DNA of 18,242 bases. Source: Chloroflexota bacterium. Its GTDB lineage: Bacteria; Chloroflexota; Dehalococcoidia; Lucifugimonadales; Lucifugimonadaceae. The notes under the pieces were generated by a model. The model was not told the DNA's origin, did no database searches, and was given only the letters and a program-made list of their open reading frames with translations. The position numbers and the translations under genes were made by a program. How positions within the stretch are numbered: position 1 is the stretch's first letter; each line of letters starts with the position of its first letter. Below, in pieces: positions 1 through 8,360 of the stretch. The DNA is taken from NCBI GenBank assembly GCA_002730795.1, contig PCAX01000011.1:8418-26659 (forward strand), read 5' to 3'.

Positions 1-738
1 GATGTTCCTGTTATAGGTAATATTCGTGATGTTTTGAAACAAATGAATCCAAAAGTAATCAAAAAAAATAGACCTGAGTGGATAGGTCATATGGAGGATT
101 TGAAAAGGCAACACCCATCTTTGGATATCCCCAAATCGGATCATCTTTTGGGCCAACGGGTCATAAGAACTCTGTCTGATGCCACAAAAGGCGACGCCAT
201 TATTTGTTCAGGGGTGGGTCAACATCAAATGTGGGCTGCACAACATTTTACGTTTACTGAACCAAATTCATGGATTTCGTCGGGGGGTCTTGGAACAATG
301 GGATACGAGGTACCTTCAGCCATAGGAGCTCAAATGGGTAATCCTAATAAACTTGTTTGGTCGATTTGTGGAGACGGAGGATTCCAGATGACAATGATGG
401 AATTGGCGACAGCAAAGGAGAACAATCTTCCAGTGAAATATGGAATTTTAAACAACAATCACTTGGGAATGATTACCCAGTGGCAAGGTTTTTTCTACGA
501 TCATGATTATCAAGCTGAGACATATTCGGGTAATCCTGATTTTGTAAAATTAGCTGAAGCTTACGGTATAAAAGGCATCCGGGTAACAAATGAAAAAGAT
601 TTGTTAGCATCCATATTGGAAGCTAATGATCATCCTGGTCCAGTTATTGTCGATTTTGTTATAGAAAAAGTTGATAATGTGTATCCGATGATTCCTGCCG
701 GACAGAGTATTTCCGAATTAATCGAGGAGAACGCTTGA
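1..738 (+). CDS. ilvB: Acetolactate synthase large subunit, C-terminal part (5' end outside window)
   Basis: Catalytic subunit of acetohydroxyacid synthase, the ThDP-dependent enzyme that condenses two pyruvates (valine/leucine branch) or pyruvate plus 2-oxobutyrate (isoleucine branch). The frame is open from base 1, so about the last 245 residues are present and the N-terminal PYR domain is missing. The visible part is the ThDP-binding C-terminal domain: the Mg/ThDP motif starts at GDGGFQM and ends at ILNNNHLGM, followed by GMITQWQ, whose Trp is the residue classically linked to herbicide sensitivity in this family. The C-terminal VDNVYPMIPAGQS segment is also typical. The stop codon overlaps the ilvN start (TGATG), implying translational coupling with the regulatory subunit. 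The identification is very secure. Confidence 0.97.
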   Translation, partial: DVPVIGNIRDVLKQMNPKVIKKNRPEWIGHMEDLKRQHPSLDIPKSDHLLGQRVIRTLSDATKGDAIICSGVGQHQMWAAQHFTFTEPNSWISSGGLGTMGYEVPSAIGAQMGNPNKLVWSICGDGGFQMTMMELATAKENNLPVKYGILNNNHLGMITQWQGFFYDHDYQAETYSGNPDFVKLAEAYGIKGIRVTNEKDLLASILEANDHPGPVIVDFVIEKVDNVYPMIPAGQSISELIEENA

Positions 739-1331
739 TGGTGGACGATATGAAGGTAAAAACACCCCATCAGCGTACCATATCTGCCTTAGTTCAGGAT
801 AGACCGGGAGTACTTTCTAGGATTTCTGGATTGTTTAGGCGTAGAGGGTTTAATATTTCCAGTTTAGCTGTTGGGCGGTCGGAGAAATCAGGTCTTTCCC
901 GTATGACTTTTGTCGTTGAGGGATCCGAAAATGTTTTAAAAAATGTTGCTGATCAATTGGAAAAATTAATTGATGTTGTTGAAGCAAGAGATATAACTGA
1001 AAAGAATATCGTCTGGCGTGAACTAGCATTAATTAAAGTAAAATTCAATCAAAAGAACAGGAGTGAAATTCTCGAGTTGGCTTCTATTTTCCGGGCAAAT
1101 ATTATAGATATTGGTGTTGAAACCGTAACAATGGAGATAACGGGTGGGAAAAACAAAATTGATTCTATGATTGAGTTATTAAACAAGTTTTCCGTAAGAG
1201 AAGTTATCAGGACCGGTCGCGTAGCTACCCTCAGAGGCACATTGACCTCTGGGAAGGATGATGGTGAATTCCATCAGAATAACTCTGTACTGCCCCTTCC
1301 TCAAATATCGGAAGAAACGGGTAGCGTTTAA
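738..1331 (+). CDS. ilvN: Acetolactate synthase small (regulatory) subunit
   Basis: Regulatory subunit of acetohydroxyacid synthase; it activates IlvB and normally confers valine feedback inhibition. An ACT domain lies at about residues 12-85 (HQRTISALVQDRPGVLSRISG, with GFNISSLAVG), followed by the ALS small-subunit C-terminal domain at about 95-168, ending in IRTGRVATLRG. A polar tail of about 28 residues continues beyond the usual end. I chose ATG 738 because it overlaps the ilvB stop and has a good Shine-Dalgarno GAGGAG at 724-729. A TTG three bases upstream and an ATG at 750 are in frame but less well placed. It lies in the ilvB-ilvN-ilvC order common in many bacteria. Confidence 0.95.
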   Translation: MVDDMKVKTPHQRTISALVQDRPGVLSRISGLFRRRGFNISSLAVGRSEKSGLSRMTFVVEGSENVLKNVADQLEKLIDVVEARDITEKNIVWRELALIKVKFNQKNRSEILELASIFRANIIDIGVETVTMEITGGKNKIDSMIELLNKFSVREVIRTGRVATLRGTLTSGKDDGEFHQNNSVLPLPQISEETGSV

Positions 1332-1379
1332 TTGGGCTAAATGACGAATTTTTATTGAAAAAGAAAAGGATAATATTCA

Positions 1380-2378
1380 ATGCCGAAACTTTATTATGAT
1401 GATGACATAGATGCTACGATTTTAAACGATAAAATTGTAGCGGTACTTGGCTATGGCTCCCAAGGTCATGCCCATGCTTTGAATCTCAAGGATAGTGGGT
1501 TCGAAGTAGTTGTCGGATTGTACGAAGGGAGTCCCAGTAAATCCAAAGCCGAACAGGCGGGGTTGAAAGTTCTGTCAAATTCTGAAGCAGTACGGAAGGC
1601 TGATGTAATCTCCTTCTGTTTACCGGACACAGTCCAATCTAAAGTCTACTCTGAGGAAGTGGAACCCAATCTACAGCCGGAAAAAGCTCTTTTATTTGCT
1701 CATGGTTTTACAATTCACTATGGTCAAATTAAACCCCCGAGTAGTGTCGATGTTGTGATGATTGCTCCAAAGGCCCCTGGACACAGAGTTAGAGCCGTTT
1801 TTGAAAGAGGACTGGGTGTTCCTTGTTTAATAGCGATACACCAAGACGCGTCCGGTAATGCCCGTGACAAGGCTTTAGCTTACGGAAAAGGTTTAGGTGG
1901 TGGTAGGGCAGGTATTTTAGATACAACGTTTAAGGAAGAAACCGAAACAGATTTGTTTGGTGAACAAGCAGTTTTATGTGGGGGAGTTACTGAGTTGATT
2001 AAGGCTGGATATGAAGTATTGACTGAAGCCGGATACCAACCAGAGTCGGCCTACTTTGAAGTGTTACATGAACTCAAATTAATTGTGGATTTAATATATC
2101 AAGGAGGATTGGGGTACATGAGATATTCCGTTAGTGATACTGCTGAATTCGGAGATTATACTAGAGGCCCCAAGGTTATAGATGCCAATGTAAAAGAAAA
2201 TATGCGAAAAATTCTCGATGAAATACAATCGGGTGAATTTGCCAGGGAATGGATATCGGAAAATGACGAAGGGTTACATAGATTTAAACGTATGAGGAAA
2301 GACAATACAGAGCATCCTGTCGAAAAAATCGGCAAACAATTAAGAGATATGATGCCTTGGTTAGAATCGACAACATAA
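1380..2378 (+). CDS. ilvC: Ketol-acid reductoisomerase, class I
   Basis: Isomerises and reduces 2-acetolactate (or 2-aceto-2-hydroxybutyrate) to the dihydroxy acid, using NAD(P)H and two Mg ions. The Rossmann motif GYGSQGHAHALNLKDSG starts at residue 24. His108 lies in the FAHGF motif, and the Mg ligands are Asp191 and Glu195 (DLFGE), Glu227 and Glu231 (YFEVLHE). Substrate-contacting Ser252 is in YSVSDTAEFGDY. At 332 residues the protein is of class I (short) length. In the cofactor-specificity loop (VGLYEGSPSKSK) the usual Arg after GL is Tyr, but the phosphate-binding serines remain, so NADPH is more likely than NADH. The variant APKAPGHRVR replaces the common APKGPGH. An AAAGGA ribosome site lies near 1365-1370. 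Confidence 0.97.
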   Translation: MPKLYYDDDIDATILNDKIVAVLGYGSQGHAHALNLKDSGFEVVVGLYEGSPSKSKAEQAGLKVLSNSEAVRKADVISFCLPDTVQSKVYSEEVEPNLQPEKALLFAHGFTIHYGQIKPPSSVDVVMIAPKAPGHRVRAVFERGLGVPCLIAIHQDASGNARDKALAYGKGLGGGRAGILDTTFKEETETDLFGEQAVLCGGVTELIKAGYEVLTEAGYQPESAYFEVLHELKLIVDLIYQGGLGYMRYSVSDTAEFGDYTRGPKVIDANVKENMRKILDEIQSGEFAREWISENDEGLHRFKRMRKDNTEHPVEKIGKQLRDMMPWLESTT

Positions 2379-2411
2379 TTTTCAAAAAGAACCAAATTAG
2401 GATTAGTTATT

Positions 2412-3974
2412 ATGATTGAACGTGCAAATGATAATAAAGTGATAATATTTGACACTACACTAAGAGATGGTGAACAAACGGCCGGAGCAGGTTTAACCGT
2501 TGAAGAAAAAATACGAATAGCACGACAATTAGCCAAACTGAAAGTGGACGTTATAGAAGCAGGTTTCGCGGGTAGTTCTCCTGGCGATTTCGAAGCAGTC
2601 AAGAGAATTGCTAATGAAATACAGGGACCCGTCGTAGCTACTCTGGCTCGAGGGGTCGCATCTGATATAGATGCTGCTGGTAAAGCTTTAGATGGTGTAA
2701 AAAATTCTAGGATTCACACTTTTATATCTTCATCGGACGTTCACCTTATGCACCAAATGAAAAAAGATCGCGAATCCATAATGGCGATGGCTGTGGATTC
2801 CGTAAAAAGAGCAAAACAATATGTAGAAGATGTAGAGTTTTCACCTATGGACGCTAGTAGGACTGAACCAGAATATCTATATGCAATTTTGGAAGAAGTT
2901 ATAGAAGCGGGTGCAACGACGGTCAATATACCTGATACTGTTGGGTATTCTAATCCAAAAGAATTTGGAGAATTAATTAGGTCCATAAAAAGCAAAGTTT
3001 CTAATATCGAACAAGCGGTAATATCAGTCCATTGTCACAATGATTTGGGTATGGCTACTGCAAATTCTCTAGGAGCAATCGAAGCTGGAGCTAGACAAAT
3101 AGAGGGATGTATAAATGGTCTTGGTGAAAGAGCTGGAAATGCGGCTTTAGAAGAAGTGATTATGGCATTGGTTACCAGGAAAAATTATTACAATTTACAA
3201 ACGGGCATTGATACAAAAGAAATAGGGCCATCCTCACGATTAATCAGTTCTATTTTTGGGTTTCCTATCCAATACAATAAGGCTGTAGTAGGTCAAAATG
3301 CCTTCCGGCATTCTTCCGGGATCCACCAGGATGGGTTTCTGAAAGAAAAATCTACTTTTGAAATTATGGAATCTGAGAACGTGGGATGGCGAGGTGAAGC
3401 ATTGGTTTTAGGAAAACTTTCTGGTCGTGCCGGACTTAGGGCGAGATTAAAAGAATTGGGCTACACATTGACCGATGATCAATTGAATGAAGTGTTTGTA
3501 ACGTTTAAGGAGCTTGCTGATAATAAGCGTGAGGTGACTGATATGGATCTTGATGCACTCATGTCTGAACAGCACCGAATAGCTGATATAAAAAGTCGAT
3601 ATGAGGTAAAAGAAATCAACGTTGTCTGTGGTAATTTAAGAGTGCCGAAAGCTGAAGTCACTCTATTATGTCCGGATGGTCAAGAGAGATTTTATAGTAG
3701 TAATGGAACGGGTCCGGTAGACGCTGTATGTAAGGCAATTGATTCAATTATAGACACGGAGGTAGAACTAACAGAATTTTCTGTTAGTGGCGTTACTGAG
3801 GGTATTGATTCATTGGGAGAAGTAACCATAAGAATTGAACATAATGGCTCTATTTATTCCGGAAGAGGATCCGATAAGGACATAGTTGTCGCTTCTGCAA
3901 AAGCCTATGTGAATGCAATCAACAGATTAATTTTGATAGGGAACCAGGAAAAAGACATAACTGAAGTGGTATAA
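2412..3974 (+). CDS. leuA: 2-isopropylmalate synthase
   Basis: First committed enzyme of leucine synthesis; it condenses 2-oxoisovalerate with acetyl-CoA. The TIM-barrel HMGL-like domain spans about residues 9-270, with the catalytic TTLRDGEQ (Arg18, Asp19), the FSPMDASRT segment, and metal ligands His207 and His209 in SVHCHNDLG, followed by NGLGERAGNAALEE. FRHSSGIHQDGFLK marks the linker region specific to LeuA. The C-terminal domain, about 390-510, is the LeuA allosteric dimerisation domain that binds leucine, with the GPVDA motif visible. The length of 520 residues is normal for the bacterial type. The related gene at 12023-13684 is citramalate synthase. The order in the operon and the AFRHSSGIHQDG signature favour LeuA here. 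Confidence 0.95.
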   Translation: MIERANDNKVIIFDTTLRDGEQTAGAGLTVEEKIRIARQLAKLKVDVIEAGFAGSSPGDFEAVKRIANEIQGPVVATLARGVASDIDAAGKALDGVKNSRIHTFISSSDVHLMHQMKKDRESIMAMAVDSVKRAKQYVEDVEFSPMDASRTEPEYLYAILEEVIEAGATTVNIPDTVGYSNPKEFGELIRSIKSKVSNIEQAVISVHCHNDLGMATANSLGAIEAGARQIEGCINGLGERAGNAALEEVIMALVTRKNYYNLQTGIDTKEIGPSSRLISSIFGFPIQYNKAVVGQNAFRHSSGIHQDGFLKEKSTFEIMESENVGWRGEALVLGKLSGRAGLRARLKELGYTLTDDQLNEVFVTFKELADNKREVTDMDLDALMSEQHRIADIKSRYEVKEINVVCGNLRVPKAEVTLLCPDGQERFYSSNGTGPVDAVCKAIDSIIDTEVELTEFSVSGVTEGIDSLGEVTIRIEHNGSIYSGRGSDKDIVVASAKAYVNAINRLILIGNQEKDITEVV

Positions 3975-4010
3975 ATTAACTGCAATGAATAGGATGAAGG
4001 GATTATTGAC

Positions 4011-5411
4011 ATGAGCGATACGATGTTTGAAAAAATCTGGGATCAACATTTGGTAGCCGAACCATCTGGACAACCACCGTTACTTTACATAGATTTACAC
4101 TTAGTTCATGAAGTGACATCGCCCCAAGCATTTGAGGGTTTAAGGATTAAAGGCCGGAAGGTGCATAGACCGGAATTGACCATTTCTACTGTTGATCACA
4201 ATATTCCAACCGACAATACTCGAAGTGAAGAAATCAAGGACCCGATCGCTCGTCAACAGGTGGAAACGCTACGAAAAAATTGCAGAGACTTTGGGATAAC
4301 TTTATATGATGTTGATAACGCGGCCCAAGGTATAGTACACGTTATTGGACCCGAACAAGGTTACACACAACCAGGAATGACTATTGTCTGTGGGGATTCC
4401 CACACTTCAACCCACGGTGCCTTTGGTGCTTTGGCATTTGGGATCGGTACTTCCGAAGTTGAACATGTATTGGCGACGCAGACACTGAGGCAAAATAAGC
4501 CAAAAACTATGCAGATCAACTTTATAAACGATTTACCCGATGGAATAGCTGCAAAAGACATGATTTTAGCCACAATAGGGCAAATTGGAACGGCGGGTGG
4601 AACTGGCCACGTGATCGAATATACAGGTGAAGCGATCAAATCTTTGGATATGGAAGGTCGTATGACCATTTGTAACATGTCCATAGAAGCAGGGGCAAGA
4701 GCAGGAATGATAGCCCCCGATGAAACAACTTTTAACTGGATGAAAGGGAAGAAATTTGTTCCGTCTGGTACTGTTTTCGAAAGATTAACCGAAAAATGGA
4801 GTGAATTAAAAAGTGATGATGGCTGTGAATATGATTCCATTATTGAAATAGATTGCAGCAAATTAGAACCATATGTTTCATGGGGTACTAATCCAGGTCA
4901 AGTGTCTAAAATTTCGGACAGGGTCCCGTTTCCTGACGATTACGAAGATGAGGTTGATAGAGATTCAACGTCTAGGGCACTTGAATATATGGGTTTAAAA
5001 TCTGGAACTCGCATGGATGATATCAAAGTGGATAGAGTTTTTATAGGGTCATGCACAAATGCTAGACTTCAAGATTTGCGTGATGCTGCCAAAATTATTG
5101 AGGGCAAGAAAGTTTCAAAAAATGTTAGGGCTCAAATAATGCCCGGTTCAACATTGACTAAATTTCAAGCAGAAAAAGAGGGAATTGATTCTATTTTTAT
5201 ACAGGCAGGGTTTGAATGGAGAAATTCTGGCTGTTCGATGTGTTTAGGAATGAATCCGGACATTCTTCTTCCTGGGGAAAGATGTGCGTCAACTTCGAAT
5301 AGAAATTTTGAGGGTCGTCAGGGAAAAGGTGGTAGAACACACCTTGTTAGCCCAGCGATGGCAGCAGCAGCGGCCGTGGAAGGGCACTTTGTAGATGTAA
5401 GAAAGTGGTGA
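4011..5411 (+). CDS. leuC: 3-isopropylmalate dehydratase large subunit
   Basis: Large subunit of isopropylmalate isomerase, the aconitase-family [4Fe-4S] enzyme that interconverts 2- and 3-isopropylmalate. In organisms using the citramalate route it also isomerises citramalate. The three cluster ligands are visible: Cys348 (GSCTNARLQDL), and Cys408 and Cys411 (SGCSMCLGMNPD). GDSHTSTHGAFGALAFGIG at about residues 128-146 and the C-terminal STSNRNFEGRQGKGGRTHL are also typical. At 466 residues it matches bacterial LeuC. An AAGGGA Shine-Dalgarno lies just upstream of ATG 4011. Its partner leuD is not adjacent: a DUF4328 gene of about 1 kb intervenes. Confidence 0.97.
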   Translation: MSDTMFEKIWDQHLVAEPSGQPPLLYIDLHLVHEVTSPQAFEGLRIKGRKVHRPELTISTVDHNIPTDNTRSEEIKDPIARQQVETLRKNCRDFGITLYDVDNAAQGIVHVIGPEQGYTQPGMTIVCGDSHTSTHGAFGALAFGIGTSEVEHVLATQTLRQNKPKTMQINFINDLPDGIAAKDMILATIGQIGTAGGTGHVIEYTGEAIKSLDMEGRMTICNMSIEAGARAGMIAPDETTFNWMKGKKFVPSGTVFERLTEKWSELKSDDGCEYDSIIEIDCSKLEPYVSWGTNPGQVSKISDRVPFPDDYEDEVDRDSTSRALEYMGLKSGTRMDDIKVDRVFIGSCTNARLQDLRDAAKIIEGKKVSKNVRAQIMPGSTLTKFQAEKEGIDSIFIQAGFEWRNSGCSMCLGMNPDILLPGERCASTSNRNFEGRQGKGGRTHLVSPAMAAAAAVEGHFVDVRKW

Positions 5412-5464
5412 TAGTCTTAAATCATATTTTGACGGGTTCCTGCACAGTAAATTTAATCAGCAAG

Positions 5465-5483
5465 TTTTATTTACGTAATAAAA
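5465..5483. repeat. AT-rich inverted repeat upstream of the DUF4328 gene
   Basis: A perfect 7-bp inverted repeat (TTTTATT at 5465-5471, AATAAAA at 5477-5483) with a 5-nt loop lies in the 90-nt gap between leuC and the membrane protein gene. No clean T-tract follows, so a terminator is not supported. It could be an operator or chance in AT-rich DNA. Confidence 0.3.
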
Positions 5484-5501
5484 ACGGTTTTGGGAAAAAA
5501 A

Positions 5502-6476
5502 ATGGATGATAAAGATTCTAAATTTGATCAAAGGAAACGTTCAACTCCGACAAGTATTTTCAGGAAAATATCTGGAAGAGAAGAACTTGATCGTGCCAAA
5601 GCAAAACGATATGATCCCTACTATTACGAATCAAATGCCTCAACGTTGAAATTGTTGATCATAATCCTCTCTCTATGGTCGATAATTAGCATTTGCCTTG
5701 CGATTCAGGATTACAGAATTTCATACATGTTGAATGAATGGAACAAGCAAGGAATTACTACACTCCCTCCTTCCTCTTTTGACCCAAAGGGATTAATTGA
5801 TTTTGCGAAAAATGAGAATTTGGAGTGTGTAAACATTAACGATCTTTTATCTGAATTAGGTGACTGTCAAAATGTAATGGAACTTCATGCCTCTTTTGCG
5901 GCTGCTCAAGATATTTCATTTTTATTATTTGCATTTTTGGTAATTTCTCTTTTGGGTTGCATTTTTGTTTTCGGAGTATTTACACATAGAGCTTCAAGAA
6001 ATTTATTGACATTAAGAAGTGAACGACAAAGATTTAGTCCAGAGATGGCGGTGACATGGTTTTTTATACCCATTATGAATTTATTTAAACCTTGGCGAGT
6101 ATACATTGAATTATTCAAAGGTAGTGATCCTTCAATAACAGCCGGAGAACCGAATTGGCACTCAAAAGGTATGGTACCTAAAATAGTTCATTTTTGGGAA
6201 TTGTCTTTCTTGTTAATATTTGTCTTTAATCCGCTTACGATATCGAGAATATGGTTTTCAATTAGAAAAACCATTGAGGATGTTTCTAATGCTCATAGTG
6301 CTTTAATAATAGCTGATATTATGCTTGCTATTTTAGGGTTCCTCGCGATGTTTCTTACGACAAAACTCCATATTTGGCAAGAAAAACGTAAGAACTTGAT
6401 CGGACCGATTTTGGTGACTCCTCCAAAGCCGATTGATCCCATATCCGAAATTTTAAAAGATGATAAAAATTTGTAG
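5502..6476 (+). CDS. DUF4328-type multi-pass membrane protein
   Basis: Integral membrane protein of unknown function, 324 residues from ATG 5502. That start has a GGGA at 5492-5494 seven bases upstream; an in-frame TTG at 5490 would add four residues. The N-terminal ~45 residues are hydrophilic and highly charged (cytosolic by positive charge). Hydrophobic segments lie at about 50-69, 138-160, 230-243 and 267-287, with a shorter one at about 183-194. The stretch from about residue 186, WFFIPIMNLFKPWRV followed by ELFKGSDP, is the pattern I know from DUF4328 proteins (a W-x-P-x-x-N-L-x-x-P-x-R-V core). It sits between leuC and leuD in the same direction, with 90 nt before and 29 nt after, so it is probably co-transcribed. 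Nothing in the sequence links it to leucine synthesis. No catalytic motif is recognised. Confidence 0.75.
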   Translation: MDDKDSKFDQRKRSTPTSIFRKISGREELDRAKAKRYDPYYYESNASTLKLLIIILSLWSIISICLAIQDYRISYMLNEWNKQGITTLPPSSFDPKGLIDFAKNENLECVNINDLLSELGDCQNVMELHASFAAAQDISFLLFAFLVISLLGCIFVFGVFTHRASRNLLTLRSERQRFSPEMAVTWFFIPIMNLFKPWRVYIELFKGSDPSITAGEPNWHSKGMVPKIVHFWELSFLLIFVFNPLTISRIWFSIRKTIEDVSNAHSALIIADIMLAILGFLAMFLTTKLHIWQEKRKNLIGPILVTPPKPIDPISEILKDDKNL

Positions 6477-6505
6477 AATACAAATAGTACTTAAAGAGGT
6501 TAACG

Positions 6506-7102
6506 ATGGAAAAATTTATTAAACACACCGGAATAGCTGCACCTTTAGACCGTGCTAATGTGGACACAGACCAAATCATTCCAAAACAATTTTTGAAAAG
6601 GATTGAACGAACTGGTTTTGGTAAATACGCTTTTTTCGATTGGAGATATCTTGAAGACGGAGTTTCTAATCCCGACTTTGTTCTTAATCTTCCGAAATAT
6701 GCTAACGCTACGATTTTGGTTGCCGGTAGAAATTTCGGTTCAGGTTCATCCAGAGAACACGCTCCTTGGGCACTCCAAGAAATGGGATTTAAGATCATAA
6801 TCGCGTCCAGTTTTGGAGATATTTTTTACAACAACTGCCTGCAAAATGGTATGTTGCCAGTGATTTTGGAAAAACCAGATATTGACGTGCTTATGGCAAA
6901 TTCTTTGAAAAAGACGGCCTACAAAATCACAGTTGATTTAAATGAACAACTTATTTTAGATCAAGATGGTTTTTCTACCAATTTTGAAATAGATTCATTC
7001 AGAAAAAATTCCCTCATAAACGGTCTCGACGATATAGATTTGTCACTTCAGATGAGAAATAAAATTTTAGAATTTGAATCGAATCGAGACCCTCGTTGGT
7101 AA
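6506..7102 (+). CDS. leuD: 3-isopropylmalate dehydratase small subunit
   Basis: Small (swivelling-domain) subunit that completes the active site of isopropylmalate isomerase with LeuC. Signature segments are ANVDTDQIIPKQFLKR at about residues 17-32, and NFGSGSSREHAPWAL at about 76-90, whose Ser/Arg contact substrate in aconitase-type enzymes. FGDIFYNNCLQNGMLPV follows. At 198 residues it matches the bacterial heterodimeric form. A usable AGAGG ribosome site lies about 8 nt before ATG 6506. It is separated from leuC by the DUF4328 gene and is followed by a 113-nt gap with inverted repeats before leuB. Confidence 0.96.
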   Translation: MEKFIKHTGIAAPLDRANVDTDQIIPKQFLKRIERTGFGKYAFFDWRYLEDGVSNPDFVLNLPKYANATILVAGRNFGSGSSREHAPWALQEMGFKIIIASSFGDIFYNNCLQNGMLPVILEKPDIDVLMANSLKKTAYKITVDLNEQLILDQDGFSTNFEIDSFRKNSLINGLDDIDLSLQMRNKILEFESNRDPRW

Positions 7103-7142
7103 TCAAAATTCTGATTTATCAAAATTGATGATAGAATTTTGA
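7103..7142. repeat. 10-bp perfect inverted repeat in the leuD-leuB gap
   Basis: TCAAAATTCT (7103-7112) and AGAATTTTGA (7133-7142) are exact reverse complements separated by 20 nt, starting right at the leuD stop codon. Just downstream a second, shorter palindrome, ATTTCT-gata-AGAAAT, lies at 7167-7182. The stems are AT-rich and no T-tract follows. They could be regulator-binding sites or a weak RNA hairpin that modulates leuB expression; neither role is demonstrated. Confidence 0.4.
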
Positions 7143-7215
7143 GTGTTAAAAAAATAAAGATTGGCGATTTCTGATAAGAAATGACCCTTAATAGTTTGTT
7201 TTGTGAGTAAAGAAT

Positions 7216-8328
7216 ATGGAAGCACGAATTGCAGTTTTAGGTGGCGATGGTATTGGTCCAGAAGTCACTGCCGAATCGATAAGGGTTCTTGACGCTGTAG
7301 CGGAACGTTTTGAGCATGATTTTACTTATGTTGGCGGTAGAGTTGGCGGTAATGCAATAGATGAATTCGGTACGGCACTGCCGCAAGATACACTTAATCT
7401 TGTACTTGGATCTGATGCGGTTCTGTTTGGTGCGGTTGGTGGTCCGAAATGGGATAACCCAGAGATTGATATCAGACCAGAAGACGGTATTCTGCGATTA
7501 AGAAAAAACCTAGGGCTGTTTGCTAATATTCGTCCCTGTAAGATATATCCACAACTCATTGGAACTTCTCCAATCAAACAAGATCGATTGGAGGGCGTAG
7601 ATTTCGTAATTATCAGAGAATTAACTGGAGGTTTATATTTCGGCAAACCAAAACGAAAATGGGAAAATAGTCGCGGTAGAAGAGCGGTGGACACTTTAGC
7701 GTATACAGAAAAAGAAATTGAACGCGTCGTGAGAGTAGCGTTCGAATTAGCTAGGACCAGAAAAAAAATATTGCATTCGTTAGATAAAATGAATGTGATG
7801 GAAACGTCTCGTTTATGGAGAGAAATTGCTTCCGAACTTTCCGTAGAATTCCACGACGTTGAAGTAGTCCATATGTTGGCCGATAATGCAGCCATGCAGA
7901 TGATAACGAATCCTTCTGTTTTTGACGTAATAGTTACTGAGAATACGTTCGGAGATATTCTTTCAGATGAGTCTGCTGTTATAGGAGGTTCTCTGGGAAT
8001 GATACCTTCTGCTTCGTTGGCTTCTTCTCCACCAACAGACGGCAAGAAACGCAGGAGAGGAGGGAAGCCTGCGTTATATGAACCTATACATGGTTCAGCT
8101 CCTGATATAGCTGGGAGAGGTATAGCTAACCCTATAGGTTCAATACTGAGTGCCTCAATGATGCTCAGGTGGTCATTCGGCCTCCATGAAGAAGCGGACG
8201 CTATTGAAACGTCTATCAACAACGCATTGTCGGATGGTTACAGGACTGTTGATATAGCTGGTGACGGAGGAAATGTCATGGGAACATCACAAATTGGGGA
8301 TATGATTGCTGGTCGCATCCGAATGTAG
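7216..8328 (+). CDS. leuB: 3-isopropylmalate dehydrogenase
   Basis: NAD-dependent oxidative decarboxylation of 3-isopropylmalate to 2-oxoisocaproate; it probably also acts on 3-methylmalate in the citramalate route. Motifs in order are GGDGIGPEVTAES at about residues 9-21, LRKNLGLFANIRPCK at about 95-109, IIRELTGGLYFGKPK, DKMNVMETSRLWR, VTENTFGDILSDESAVIGGSLGM at about 240-262, and LYEPIHGSAPDIAGRGIANP from 287. Overall length is 370 residues. Between SASLA (267-269 region) and LYEP there are about 17 residues (270-286) including KKRRRGGK, where most LeuB proteins have about five, so there is a basic insertion of roughly 12 residues just before the NAD-binding loop. All catalytic motifs are intact. 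The Shine-Dalgarno is weak (AAAGA). Confidence 0.96.
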   Translation: MEARIAVLGGDGIGPEVTAESIRVLDAVAERFEHDFTYVGGRVGGNAIDEFGTALPQDTLNLVLGSDAVLFGAVGGPKWDNPEIDIRPEDGILRLRKNLGLFANIRPCKIYPQLIGTSPIKQDRLEGVDFVIIRELTGGLYFGKPKRKWENSRGRRAVDTLAYTEKEIERVVRVAFELARTRKKILHSLDKMNVMETSRLWREIASELSVEFHDVEVVHMLADNAAMQMITNPSVFDVIVTENTFGDILSDESAVIGGSLGMIPSASLASSPPTDGKKRRRGGKPALYEPIHGSAPDIAGRGIANPIGSILSASMMLRWSFGLHEEADAIETSINNALSDGYRTVDIAGDGGNVMGTSQIGDMIAGRIRM

Positions 8329-8360
8329 TTTAGAACCTTTTTAGATGTATAACTTTTTAT

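Noticed and set aside
4361..4861. Minus-strand open frame inside leuC
   Set aside because: It is antisense to conserved leuC sequence including the HTSTHG motif, with no ribosome site or recognisable domain.
5481..5491. AAAAC-g-GTTTT palindrome as a terminator after leuC
   Set aside because: The 5-bp arms are too short to form a stable stem-loop and no T-tract follows; it is likely chance in AT-rich DNA.
6603..6800. Overlapping + strand frame within leuD
   Set aside because: It lies entirely in another frame of leuD across conserved codons; the translation has no recognisable content.
7326..8222. Long open frame on the minus strand opposite leuB (about 298 codons)
   Set aside because: It is fully antisense to an intact, motif-rich leuB and its translation shows no family pattern; it is a shadow of codon bias.
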